64,000 nt of DNA from an uncultured Desulfovibrio sp. (GTDB lineage Bacteria; Desulfobacterota; Desulfovibrionia; Desulfovibrionales; Desulfovibrionaceae). Where the stretch lies: contig NZ_CABSIF010000009.1 of assembly GCF_902477725.1 (NCBI RefSeq), forward strand, positions 67,501-131,500, in the 5' to 3' direction. Position 1 is the stretch's first letter. Every line of letters begins with the position of its first letter. The notes beneath the pieces were generated by a model, which saw only the letters and a list, made by a program, of their open reading frames with translations, was not told the DNA's origin and did not search any database. Positions 16,273-24,343 of this stretch are shown here, in pieces. The translations under genes were made by a program, and so were the position numbers.

Positions 16273-17399
16273 GTACGTTTTTCCCCGCGCACAGCCCCTT
16301 TGACGAACAGGGCGCAGAATTTGAAGACGTGCGCCAGGCCTCAGCCCTTGCCGCCAGCGGCCAGCGCCTTGACCGCGCCGCCGCCGAAGCCCTGTACTAC
16401 AAGGCCAGCCTGCACACGCTTGCCCAACTGGCCCATGCCATGCGCCTGCGTCTGCACCCTGACCCCATTGTCACCTACGTGGGCGACCGCAACATCAACT
16501 ATTCCAACGTGTGCGTGTGCGCCTGCCGCTTCTGCGCCTTTTTCCGCGCGCCAGATCAGGACGGCGGCTACGTCATCAGCCGAGACGAAATGGCGCAGAA
16601 GATTGAGGAAACCCTTGCCCTCGGCGGTACCCAGGTGCTGCTCCAGGGCGGGCATCACCCCGACCTGCCGCTGGAATGGTACGAAGACCTGCTGCGCTGG
16701 ATGCGGGCAACATGGCCGCAACTGCATATCCACGCCTTTTCGCCGCCGGAGATTTTCTTCTGGGCTGAAAAATTCGGCCTTTCCGTGCCAGAGGTGCTGC
16801 GCCGCCTGAAAGAAGCAGGCCTGCAATCCCTGCCCGGCGGCGGCGCGGAGATTCTGCACACAGGAGTGCGCGCCCAGGTTTCGCCCAACAAATGCACTGC
16901 CGAACAGTGGCTCGGCGTTATGGAAGAAGCCCACAAGCTGGGCCTGCGCACCACCGCCACCATGATGTTCGGGCATGAAGAAGAACCTGCCCACAGGCTG
17001 GATCACCTCTTTGCCGTGCGCGAGGTGCAGGACCGCACCCACGGCTTCACGGCCTTTATCCCCTGGACATTCCAGCCAGCGCACACGCGCATCGATGTTG
17101 ACCCGCTGCCCGCCCCCGCCTACCTGCGCCTGCTGGCAGTCTCGCGTCTGGTGCTGGACAATATCGCCAACATCCAGGCCTCGTGGGTGACCATGGGCCC
17201 GCAGGTGGCCCAACTGGCCCTGTTCTACGGCGCCAACGACTTCGGCTCGCTGATGATTGAAGAAAACGTGGTGGCCGCAGCCGGGGTTTCCTTCCACATG
17301 GACCGCAGCGACATCCACAAGGTCATCCGCACTGCGGGCTTTACCCCCGTGCAGCGCACCATGGACTACACTCCCGTGGTTCCCCAGCCTGAAGTGTAA
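16269..17399 (+). CDS. mqnC: Cyclic dehypoxanthinyl futalosine synthase MqnC
   Basis: Radical SAM enzyme that cyclises dehypoxanthinyl futalosine. 376 residues with cluster motif CVCACRFCAFF, LQGGHHPDLPLEWYEDLL and SLPGGGAEILHTGVRAQVSPNKCTAEQWL. It is a paralogue of MqnE. The GTG start overlaps the mqnE stop (GTGA), a sign of translational coupling. A GC-rich hairpin separates it from mqnA. mqnB (futalosine hydrolase) is not in the window. Confidence 0.95.
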   Translation: MSTFFPAHSPFDEQGAEFEDVRQASALAASGQRLDRAAAEALYYKASLHTLAQLAHAMRLRLHPDPIVTYVGDRNINYSNVCVCACRFCAFFRAPDQDGGYVISRDEMAQKIEETLALGGTQVLLQGGHHPDLPLEWYEDLLRWMRATWPQLHIHAFSPPEIFFWAEKFGLSVPEVLRRLKEAGLQSLPGGGAEILHTGVRAQVSPNKCTAEQWLGVMEEAHKLGLRTTATMMFGHEEEPAHRLDHLFAVREVQDRTHGFTAFIPWTFQPAHTRIDVDPLPAPAYLRLLAVSRLVLDNIANIQASWVTMGPQVAQLALFYGANDFGSLMIEENVVAAAGVSFHMDRSDIHKVIRTAGFTPVQRTMDYTPVVPQPEV

Positions 17400-17424
17400 G
17401 GCTTCCGACGCACTGTTAATTCCA

Positions 17425-17456
17425 CGTTTCCGGGGGTTCGCCCCCGGAAACGCGTT
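17425..17456 (+). terminator. Intercistronic hairpin between mqnC and mqnA
   Basis: A 12-bp perfect stem (17425-17436 with 17441-17452) closed by a TTCG tetraloop and followed by only four T residues. It may be a partial terminator or an mRNA-stabilising hairpin that sets mqnA expression below mqnEC. Confidence 0.6.
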
Positions 17457-17516
17457 TTGGCCGCACATTCAAATTTCGCCCATCGGCTTTGCCCCTGGCA
17501 AAAGGTACTCCGCCCC

Positions 17517-18368
17517 ATGACCGAGCAAAAAAAAACTCCCCCCGTACTGCGCATGGGCCGCATTGGCTATCTCAACGTACTGCCCATCTATCACCCGCTG
17601 GAAGCTGGCATTCTGCCCCACGATTACGAGCTTGTTTCCGGCCCGCCAGCCCTGCTCAACACCATGATGGCGCGCGGCGAACTGCACGTTTCGTCCTGCT
17701 CATGTTTTGAATACGCCAGCCGCCCGGAGCGCTACCAGCTTGTGGAAGACCTCTCCATAGGCTCCCACGGCCCGGTCATGAGCGTGCTGCTGCTCTCGCG
17801 CGTGCCCTTTGAACAGCTTGAAGGGCAGGAAATCCTCATCAGCGGCGAAACACACACCTCGGTGGCCCTGCTGCGCCTTATCATGCGCGACAGATTCAAG
17901 CTCAACGTCACATTCTCCACAGGGCAAGTTACCCCGGCCCTGCGCGGCGAAAACCCGCCCGTGGCCTTTCTGGCCATTGGCGATGAAGCCTTGCGCCTGC
18001 GCAACCATCCCGAGTATCCGCACCGTCTCGACCTGGCTGAGGCATGGCGCGACTGGACAGGCCTGCCCTTTATTTTCGGCCTGTGGGTGGTCAGCCGCGC
18101 CGCCGCAGAGGCAAAGCTCTTTACCAGCGACCCCGGCGCGCTGCTGCGGCAGGGCCGCGACTGGGGCCTTGAGCACATGAACGTCATCCTTGACCTCACG
18201 GCCCACGGTTGCCCCCTCTCACGCGAGGAGCTGGCCTTCTACTACAGCAAGGGCCTTGTTTACACCTTGGGCGAAGAAGAACAGCGCGGCTTGAGCCTTT
18301 TTTATCAAATGCTGGCAGATGCGGGCATGATCGCCAAGGCCCCGGCCCTGGAGTTTTTCACACTGTAA
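17517..18368 (+). CDS. mqnA: Chorismate dehydratase MqnA
   Basis: First enzyme of the futalosine menaquinone route: chorismate to 3-[(1-carboxyvinyl)oxy]benzoate. About 283 residues. The opening LRMGRIGYLNVLPIYHPLEAG, the SSCSCFEYASRPERYQLVEDLSIGSHGPVMSVLLLSR block and the late LAFYYSKGLVYTLGEEE are typical. The start is the ATG after AAAAGG; an in-frame upstream extension is rejected. It is the third plus-strand mqn gene, followed by a terminator. Confidence 0.94.
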   Translation: MTEQKKTPPVLRMGRIGYLNVLPIYHPLEAGILPHDYELVSGPPALLNTMMARGELHVSSCSCFEYASRPERYQLVEDLSIGSHGPVMSVLLLSRVPFEQLEGQEILISGETHTSVALLRLIMRDRFKLNVTFSTGQVTPALRGENPPVAFLAIGDEALRLRNHPEYPHRLDLAEAWRDWTGLPFIFGLWVVSRAAAEAKLFTSDPGALLRQGRDWGLEHMNVILDLTAHGCPLSREELAFYYSKGLVYTLGEEEQRGLSLFYQMLADAGMIAKAPALEFFTL

Positions 18369-18433
18369 TTTTTCGCTGCGGGCATTTTTCATCTGAAAAA
18401 AATTTTTGCAGCAGGGCAAAAAAAATTTGGCAT

Positions 18434-18473
18434 GGAGCAGCTGGGGCACGAGGTTCGGGCTGCTCCTTTTTTT
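18434..18473 (+). terminator. Intrinsic terminator of the mqn genes
   Basis: GGAGCAGC (18434-18441) pairs with GCTGCTCC (18459-18466), followed by a run of seven T. Confidence 0.85.
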
Positions 18474-18618
18474 GCCATTTTTACATAGCAATTCAGTAAG
18501 TTGTCATAGCCGTCAGATGACTTTCCAGCCTTAAAAATTGCCGCAAAGCCTACAGCCAGGCCAAAAAATTTTCTCAGAATTATCATCCAGAACATGGAAT
18601 GGAAGAACAAACTAACCT

Positions 18619-18648
18619 AGTGTCAGTGCCCACGCGCGTACTGACACT
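18619..18648. promoter_or_regulatory. Inverted repeat upstream of the DASS/AprBA-like module
   Basis: Perfect 9-bp arms AGTGTCAGT (18619-18627) and ACTGACACT (18640-18648), 12 bp apart, lie 21 bp before the transporter ATG. They could be an operator for the Crp/Fnr-type regulator encoded at the end of the module, or an attenuator hairpin (CTTTT follows). The rest of the 300-bp gap holds only the mqn terminator. Confidence 0.5.
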
Positions 18649-18669
18649 CTTTTATCGTGGGGTAGGTAT

Positions 18670-20217
18670 ATGACACAGGTTCCTTCCGCCGCAGGGCGGT
18701 CTTTTTTGGGCTATCTTTGTGAAAATATTCGTAATAGGGGCAAAAATCCCCTGCGCGCTTTCGCTGGTTTTGCCCTGGCATGGGTTGCTTTTTTCCTGTT
18801 GTGGAATGTGATCCCCCCATTTGACGGGCTGACGCACAACGGCATGGCCGTTCTGGGCATTGTGGTGTGGGCCAGCATCATGTGGGTCAGCGAGGCCATG
18901 CCCGCAGGCGTAACTGGTATTTCCATCCCCACCATGCTGCTGATCACCCAGGCTCTGCCCTGGAACAACGGCAAGCCGCCCATGGCGATCATCTTTGCCG
19001 GATTCACCGACCACGTTATCTGGCTGTGCCTGTTTGCCTTTATGGTGGCAGCGGTCATGCAGCTCATTGGCCTTGACCGCCGCATCGCTCTGGGCATTTT
19101 GGCCCGCTTCAAGGCTTCGTCCGTATGCCGGGTTATCTGGGGCATGTTCTTTGTGAATATTGTTCTGGGCTTTCTGGTGCCTGCGGCCAACGCCCGCGCC
19201 GCCACCCTGCTGCCCGTGGTGCAGGGCATCTGCAATCTGCTGGGTGATACGCCCGAAGAACGCGCCGCTAAAAAGGCTCTTGTCATCCAGTCTCTGGTTT
19301 ACGGCTCCATGATCTGCGGCATGTTCATCATGACTGCCCACCTGCCCAACATGATTCTGGTGGGCATTTTTGAAAAGAACGGCTTTACCAACATCAACTT
19401 TCTCAACTGGATGCTCCTGCAGTTCCCGTATCTGGGCATGTTTGTGCTGACAAACTGGTGGACGCGCTACTACTTCAAGACCAACTGCGTTTCCATTGCG
19501 GGCGGCTCCGCCACCATCGAAAAAAGCTACAAAGAACTTGGCCCCATGAGCACCGCAGAAAAAACCCTGCTGGGCATTTTTTTGCTGGTCGGATTCATGT
19601 TTGTGACGGGCAAGGGCAGTTTTATTTATGAACTGCACCGACAGCCCCTGGGCGTTATCGGCCTGGTAGGCATGATGGTGCTGTTTGCCCCCGGCATGAT
19701 GCCCTGCTCCTGGAAGGCCGTGCAGCAAAAGACCATCTGGGGCACATTCTTGCTGCTGGGCGGCGCCATGACCATGACCACCGCCATGACTCAGGCTGGC
19801 GTGGCGCAATGGCTTGCCGACCACATCCACAGTATGGTTGTAGGTATGAACTGGTGGCAGACCGTGCTGACCATGATGGTGGGCACGCACATTATCCGCC
19901 TTGGCATGCTCTCCAACGTGGCTGCCGTGGCCATGCTTGCCCCGGTGGTATTTGCCATGGCTCCCAAGCTTGGCCTGCACCCTGTGGCCTTTACCATGCT
20001 GGTGTGCGATACTGATACGTTCGCCTACCTGCTGCCCACCCAGATCACCGCCGCTGTCATCGCGCACAGCACAGAAACCTTCTCCACCGCCGACTACGCC
20101 AAAGTGGGTTCCGTGGCCGTGCTTATCGCCATTGTCTATGGTGTCTGCGTCATGGCCCCCTGGTACGCGCTGCTCGGCATGCCCGTGTGGGATCCCGCCG
20201 CCGCCTGGCCTTTTTAA
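18670..20217 (+). CDS. DASS/SLC13-family anion:Na+ symporter
   Basis: A 515-residue membrane protein with about 12-13 hydrophobic segments. It has the SLC13/DASS layout: a first repeat with PAANARAATLLPVVQGI and a second with IIRLGMLSNVAAVAMLAPVVFAMA. The family imports sulfate, di- and tricarboxylates or related anions. It is the first gene of a unit with the AprA-like and AprB-like genes, so it most likely imports their substrate or removes their product. Which anion is unknown. It differs clearly from the second DASS protein at 39 kb. Confidence 0.88.
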   Translation: MTQVPSAAGRSFLGYLCENIRNRGKNPLRAFAGFALAWVAFFLLWNVIPPFDGLTHNGMAVLGIVVWASIMWVSEAMPAGVTGISIPTMLLITQALPWNNGKPPMAIIFAGFTDHVIWLCLFAFMVAAVMQLIGLDRRIALGILARFKASSVCRVIWGMFFVNIVLGFLVPAANARAATLLPVVQGICNLLGDTPEERAAKKALVIQSLVYGSMICGMFIMTAHLPNMILVGIFEKNGFTNINFLNWMLLQFPYLGMFVLTNWWTRYYFKTNCVSIAGGSATIEKSYKELGPMSTAEKTLLGIFLLVGFMFVTGKGSFIYELHRQPLGVIGLVGMMVLFAPGMMPCSWKAVQQKTIWGTFLLLGGAMTMTTAMTQAGVAQWLADHIHSMVVGMNWWQTVLTMMVGTHIIRLGMLSNVAAVAMLAPVVFAMAPKLGLHPVAFTMLVCDTDTFAYLLPTQITAAVIAHSTETFSTADYAKVGSVAVLIAIVYGVCVMAPWYALLGMPVWDPAAAWPF

Positions 20218-20247
20218 TCGCCCCAACCCTTTGCCCGAGAGGACATT

Positions 20248-22020
20248 ATGGCACGCATAAAAACAACGCATGCGGTCGATTTTCGGCCAACCAGCCTGAA
20301 CGACATTGAAACCGTCGAGGTAACCGCCGATCTGCTGATCATCGGCGGCGGCAATGCCGGCTGCTTTGTGGCAACGGAAACTGCTCGTCTCAACCCCGCA
20401 GCCAAGATCGTTATTGTGGAAAAGGCCGACATCATGCGCTCCGGCGCGTGTTCTGCCGGTATGGACGCCATCAACACCTATATCCCGCCCAACAAGACGC
20501 CCGAAGATCTCGTGCGCTGGAGCCGCTCACAGGTTGGCGGCGGCCCCCTGCGCGAAGATCTGGCCCTTTCCAACGCTCAGGAACTCAACGAATGCGTTGA
20601 TGACCTGGAGCGCTGGGGCCTGCCCATTCTCAGGGATGAGCAGGGCAACATCCGCTACCGTGGCAAGTGGGATATTTCCATCCACGGAGAGCAACTCAAG
20701 CCCATCATGGCAGAAAAAGCCCTTGAAACCGGCGCTGATGTCTACAACCGCGTGGCGGCAACGGCCCTGCTGGTGCATAATGGCCGCTGCACAGGAGCCA
20801 CGGGCTTTGGCGTACGCGACGGCAAGTTCTACGTGTTCCGCGCACGGGCCACAGTGGTGAGCACCGGCGGCGCGGGCACACTTTACAAGTCCTACACCGC
20901 CGACTCCACCGACAGCGGCTCGCAAATCTGGATGTGCCCCTACTGCGTTGGTTCCGGCTACGCCATGGGCCTGCGTCAGGGTGCGGAGCTCAGCAGCCTT
21001 GAACAGCGATGGGTTGCCACGCGTACCAAAGATTTTTGCGGCCCCGTGGATACCATCTCCGTGGGGTACGGCGCGCCCATCATCAACTCCCTGGGCGAGC
21101 GCGTCATGAGCCGCTACGAAAGCGTTGGCGGCGATGCGGCCCCGCGCTACATCCGCGCCAACGCACCCATGGAAGAATGGCTGGCTGGTCGCGGCCCCTG
21201 CTTCTGCGACACCACCAGCATGACCCCGGAAAAAACCAAGGCCATGATGGAAGACTACCTCAACGAGCGTCCTTCTTTCGTGCTCTTTCTTGCCAGCCGT
21301 GGGCAGGATCCGTCCAAGGAACCCATCGAAATCTTCGGTTCCGATCCCTATATCATGGGCGGGCACACCGGCGGCGGCTACTGGGTGGACATGGAACGCA
21401 TGACAACCCTGCCCGGCCTGTTTGCAGCGGGCGAAACCGCTGGCGGCAACCCCAACAAGTTTGTGGGCGGCTGCTGCGCCGAGGGCAAGCTGGCCGCGCG
21501 CGGCGCTCTTGCCTACATGGCCGTAGCCGATACGCCGGTACTTGATGCCGCTCAGATCGCGCAGGAAAAGGAACGCGTGTACGCTCCCCTGCTCACGCGC
21601 GAAGAGGAAGGCGTGAGCCCGCTGGAAATGAAGGAACGCCTGCAAAGGCTCATGGATGAATACGCTGGCGGTTCCAGCCAGTTTTATCGCGTCAACGAGC
21701 AGCAGCTTGATTACGCCCTGCGGCACATCAAGATTCTGCAAAGCCAGTTCAAGCATCTGCGCGCCAAGGATCTGCACGATCTCATGCAGGCCAACGAAAC
21801 CATGGACCGCGTGGACGTGGCCGAAGCCGTGGTGCACCACCTCAAGGCCCGCAAGGAAACCCGCTGGGCTGGCTGGCAGACCCGCTCGGACTACCCCCAG
21901 CGCGACGATGAAAACTTTGACTGCTTTGTGGAGTCGCGCCGCGATCCCGCCACAGGAGAAATGACAACCTTTACCCGTCCTTACGAGCAGTTGCTGCCCG
22001 GCGACAGGTACAAGCCCTAA
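20248..22020 (+). CDS. AprA-like FAD oxidoreductase (APS-reductase/fumarate-reductase superfamily), substrate unknown
   Basis: 590 residues. The N-terminal FAD-binding site is DLLIIGGGNAGCFVATE. Features that recall the APS reductase alpha subunit are INTY after the flavin loop (about residue 75), RTKDFCGPV (Arg about 259, where AprA has RFKDGYGPV) and IMGGHTGGGYWV (His about 373, where AprA has a catalytic His). These comparisons are from memory of the family. It is shorter than canonical AprA (about 660). It is followed directly by a two-cluster ferredoxin, as aprA is paired with aprB. Function inferred: a flavin redox enzyme on a small anion brought in by the upstream carrier. It is not clearly the main dissimilatory enzyme. 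Confidence 0.8.
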   Translation: MARIKTTHAVDFRPTSLNDIETVEVTADLLIIGGGNAGCFVATETARLNPAAKIVIVEKADIMRSGACSAGMDAINTYIPPNKTPEDLVRWSRSQVGGGPLREDLALSNAQELNECVDDLERWGLPILRDEQGNIRYRGKWDISIHGEQLKPIMAEKALETGADVYNRVAATALLVHNGRCTGATGFGVRDGKFYVFRARATVVSTGGAGTLYKSYTADSTDSGSQIWMCPYCVGSGYAMGLRQGAELSSLEQRWVATRTKDFCGPVDTISVGYGAPIINSLGERVMSRYESVGGDAAPRYIRANAPMEEWLAGRGPCFCDTTSMTPEKTKAMMEDYLNERPSFVLFLASRGQDPSKEPIEIFGSDPYIMGGHTGGGYWVDMERMTTLPGLFAAGETAGGNPNKFVGGCCAEGKLAARGALAYMAVADTPVLDAAQIAQEKERVYAPLLTREEEGVSPLEMKERLQRLMDEYAGGSSQFYRVNEQQLDYALRHIKILQSQFKHLRAKDLHDLMQANETMDRVDVAEAVVHHLKARKETRWAGWQTRSDYPQRDDENFDCFVESRRDPATGEMTTFTRPYEQLLPGDRYKP

Positions 22021-22035
22021 GTCAGGAGAAAGACA

Positions 22036-22365
22036 ATGCCGCCAAAAATTGACACGCACAAATGCAACGGCTGTAACGGGCGCGAAGAAACCCATTGCGA
22101 AGAAATCTGCCCCGGCGATCTCATGGCTCTGAACCCCGCCACGGGCAAGGCCTACTTGCGGGCCGCCCGCGACTGCTGGGACTGCATGTCCTGCATCAAG
22201 GCCTGCCCTGCGGGCGCGCTTGAGATCAAGATGCCCTACCAGCTGGGCTACTTCAAGGCCACGCTGCGTCCCATCATGGGCTCCAACTTCATTATCTGGA
22301 AATGCCGCGACATCAACGGGCAGGAACAGACCTACCGTTATGTGAACAGGCTGGACAAGGCCTGA
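22036..22365 (+). CDS. Short AprB-like 2[4Fe-4S] ferredoxin subunit
   Basis: 109 residues. The N-terminus is MPPKIDTHKCNGCNG, followed by EEICPGDLMALNP, and the second cluster is in CWDCMSCIKACPAGALEIKMPY. This is the order and spacing of AprB, but the long C-terminal tail that clasps AprA in the canonical enzyme is missing (AprB is about 150-165 residues). It probably relays electrons to or from the flavin of the preceding protein. CAGGAGAAAG precedes the ATG, and it is 15 bases from the flavoprotein gene. Confidence 0.85.
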   Translation: MPPKIDTHKCNGCNGREETHCEEICPGDLMALNPATGKAYLRAARDCWDCMSCIKACPAGALEIKMPYQLGYFKATLRPIMGSNFIIWKCRDINGQEQTYRYVNRLDKA

Positions 22366-22391
22366 TAGCGCGGAGTATTATTGAAAATAGT

Positions 22392-22431
22392 CGCCAGCGT
22401 CCCGCCGTTCCTGCACGGCGGGACGCTGGCG
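22392..22431 (+). other. Perfect 17-bp-stem hairpin without T-run
   Basis: CGCCAGCGTCCCGCCGT (22392-22408) pairs fully with 22415-22431, with a six-base loop, between the AprB-like gene and the Crp/Fnr gene. Lack of a T-run argues against a simple intrinsic terminator. It may stabilise the upstream mRNA or lower read-through into the regulator. Confidence 0.65.
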
Positions 22432-22453
22432 CATCACACAGGGAAGGGCATCC

Positions 22454-23149
22454 ATGGACACATTCTGGCATCTGGAAAAAGAAGACTTTTTCAAGGGCAT
22501 TGACGAGGCCAAGAGCGCCTTTTTAAAAAATGCCCAGCGCCTTGAACTGTCCAAAAATGAAATGGTCTTTCTTGAGGGTGACGCAGGAGACTCCTGCTTT
22601 TATATAGAATCCGGCCTGATACGCATCTTTTGCTTGGACCGCGCAGGCAAGGAAATGACCTTTTCGCTGCGCATGAAGGGCGAAATATTCGGTATTTCAG
22701 AAGTGCTGAACAATTCTCCGCGCAAGGCCAGCGCGCAGACGGCCAGCGCATCCGTGCTGTACGCCATCAACCGGCAGGATTTTGAAAGCATGCTTCAGGA
22801 GCATTATCCGCTGGCGCGTAGCGTCATTACCCTGCTTGGGCGCAGACTGCGCCAGATGGGCGATCTGGTGCGCCGCCAGAACAGCGACGTTGCCAATCGG
22901 CTGGCAAGCCTGCTTATTTCTCTGGCCTACGAAACCCTGCGCACCACCGAAGGCTGGAACAAGCCCTGCGAAATCCCGCTGAGCATTCCTCAGGAGCAGC
23001 TGGCCTCCATGGTCGGCTCCACCCAGCCCACGGTCAGCGCCACCTTGCAGCAGTTTCGCAATGCAGGGCTTATTGTGGGCTCGGGCAGACGCATCGTGCT
23101 GCTTAATCCCATTGAAATGATCTACCGCCTCGACCACAACCTTCTGTAG
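22454..23149 (+). CDS. Crp/Fnr-family transcriptional regulator
   Basis: 231 residues: an N-terminal cyclic-nucleotide-binding-type beta roll (VFLEGDAGDSCFYIESGLIRIF), a long dimerisation helix, and a C-terminal winged helix (IPQEQLASMVGSTQPTVSATLQQFRNAGLI). No N-terminal Cys cluster typical of FNR is present, so an oxygen-sensing Fe-S site is unlikely. It lies 88 bp after the AprB-like gene and probably controls this module (inference). The inverted repeat at 18619 is a possible site. Confidence 0.87.
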   Translation: MDTFWHLEKEDFFKGIDEAKSAFLKNAQRLELSKNEMVFLEGDAGDSCFYIESGLIRIFCLDRAGKEMTFSLRMKGEIFGISEVLNNSPRKASAQTASASVLYAINRQDFESMLQEHYPLARSVITLLGRRLRQMGDLVRRQNSDVANRLASLLISLAYETLRTTEGWNKPCEIPLSIPQEQLASMVGSTQPTVSATLQQFRNAGLIVGSGRRIVLLNPIEMIYRLDHNLL

Positions 23150-23500
23150 CCGCGCCCCGTGCTCCTCGCCACCATGTGCTCCGGCCACCGGGCGCACTAG
23201 CCGGACATTTTGCCCAGGTATCCGGCCCGGACAAATAATTTTCCACTGCCCCAATAATCTTGCAGCTTATAGTCTGCCCTGCCGGTAAATGGTACTGCCA
23301 GAACAAGGGCTGCACCCAGTGTTCGCTATGCGGCTGCTGCGGCCCCCTTCATTCCACTCCATTCCGATTCCTGCCCCTGCAACGGATTTTGCCGTCCGTG
23401 AAAGGTAAAAACAAAGCCCGCTCTTTCGAGCGGGCTTTGCGGCATTATACGTGCAGTTTCAGAAGGCCAAGGGCAGCCTGAATGTTTTGCGTCAAGCGGG
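23150..23500. other. Intergenic region between convergent genes
   Basis: Apart from the minus-strand terminator at 23405-23439, nothing certain is seen. A short Cys-rich frame on the plus strand (23260-23481) overlaps that terminator and has no good SD, so it is not called. Confidence 0.4.
23405..23439 (-). terminator. Intrinsic terminator of the cbiK-lipoprotein unit
   Basis: CAAAGCCCGCTC (23412-23423) pairs with GAGCGGGCTTTG (23428-23439). Read on the minus strand, the hairpin is followed by GTTTTTACC, so it ends the leftward transcript. Confidence 0.85.
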
Positions 23501-24340
23501 CTATTCCATTGCCTTGAGAATGCTGCTGGCAGAAACGGACGACAGCACGTTGCCGTCAACAATCACTGCAGGCAGGGTCTTGATGCCAAAATACTGGGCG
23601 ATCTGCTGGGCCTGATAGAGGTTCACATTGCCCGCATTGTAGCAGTATTTGCCCACGGCCAGTTCTTCGGCGGGGTTCACCGGGGGCCGCAGCTTGCTCA
23701 TATAGCTGTAGTGGATGGGGAAGTCAGAGGATTCCGCCGTGGCGTCGTATTCGTTGTTAAAGACCACAACGTGTCCTTTTTTCTTCTGGGCAGCCTTGAT
23801 CTCGTTCCAGCGCGAGAGCGCGTAGGTCATGTAGGCCATGCCCTGGCCGGGGCGGGAGTAAGAAACCCAGATGCCCATGCCCATGAGGTCGGTGCCGTAA
23901 TATTCCTTGCTGTTGGCAAAAACCGCCACCTTACACTGCTGGGGCGAAACCGAGCGGCTGGCCTCAGCCACGGCATGCCAGACCTTTTCGCTCTGCGGCG
24001 AGGCAAAATCGAGCAGTACCAATACTTCGTGAGGAGCCTTGGGCTCGCCGAAAAATACGGGGTATATCTCGTTTTTCCACTGGGGCCGATAGGCAGCTTC
24101 GCCCTCAATGGAGCTAACACGCCCGCCCATTTTTTGCAGCATGGCCTGGCTCTCTGCATCGCTCGTGCGCAGGTTGGGCAAGGAAGTACGCAGGTAGGGG
24201 TTAAAAGCGTTGGCCTTGGCGTTCTGCACCCCAGCCGCAAGGTTTACTTTTTCTTTAGGGCCGGAATCGCCCGTGCCCATAGCGCCGCATCCCCCCAACA
24301 ACAGACCTGAAACCAGTATAGCCGCCAAAAATCCGCGCAT
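23501..24340 (-). CDS. Thioredoxin-fold lipoprotein without a CxxC site
   Basis: 279 residues with a lipoprotein signal (VSGLLLGGC, Cys at about 18). The C-terminal 200 residues follow a DsbA/DsbG-like layout: VLVLLDFASPQSEKVWH, where the redox CxxC would sit after the first strand, and FGIKTLPAVIVDGNVL with the cis-Pro loop. The usual Cys pair is replaced by SPQS, so thiol-disulfide exchange is not expected at that position. GAGAAGAGGTGAC precedes the ATG. It starts three bases after the cbiK stop, so they share a transcript. A role in metal or tetrapyrrole handling in the envelope is only a guess from context. Confidence 0.72.
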   Translation of the reverse strand: MRGFLAAILVSGLLLGGCGAMGTGDSGPKEKVNLAAGVQNAKANAFNPYLRTSLPNLRTSDAESQAMLQKMGGRVSSIEGEAAYRPQWKNEIYPVFFGEPKAPHEVLVLLDFASPQSEKVWHAVAEASRSVSPQQCKVAVFANSKEYYGTDLMGMGIWVSYSRPGQGMAYMTYALSRWNEIKAAQKKKGHVVVFNNEYDATAESSDFPIHYSYMSKLRPPVNPAEELAVGKYCYNAGNVNLYQAQQIAQYFGIKTLPAVIVDGNVLSSVSASSILKAME

Positions 24341-24343
24341 ACG

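Noticed and set aside
18652..20271. Long open frame (539 codons) on the minus strand opposite the DASS carrier gene
   Set aside because: It is His/Gln-rich and hydrophilic, as expected from the antisense of a GC-rich membrane protein gene; the carrier on the other strand is a clear family member.
20527..22095. Minus-strand frame of 522 codons opposite the AprA-like gene
   Set aside because: No recognisable motif and an antisense composition; the flavoprotein on the plus strand is well supported.
20248..22365. Reading the flavoprotein and ferredoxin as the main dissimilatory APS reductase (aprBA)
   Set aside because: Order is A then B, both proteins are short, and no sat or qmo gene is adjacent. 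It is described as AprBA-like only.
23260..23481. Small Cys-rich frame of 73 codons on the plus strand
   Set aside because: Overlaps the minus-strand terminator, has no SD and no homology I recognise.
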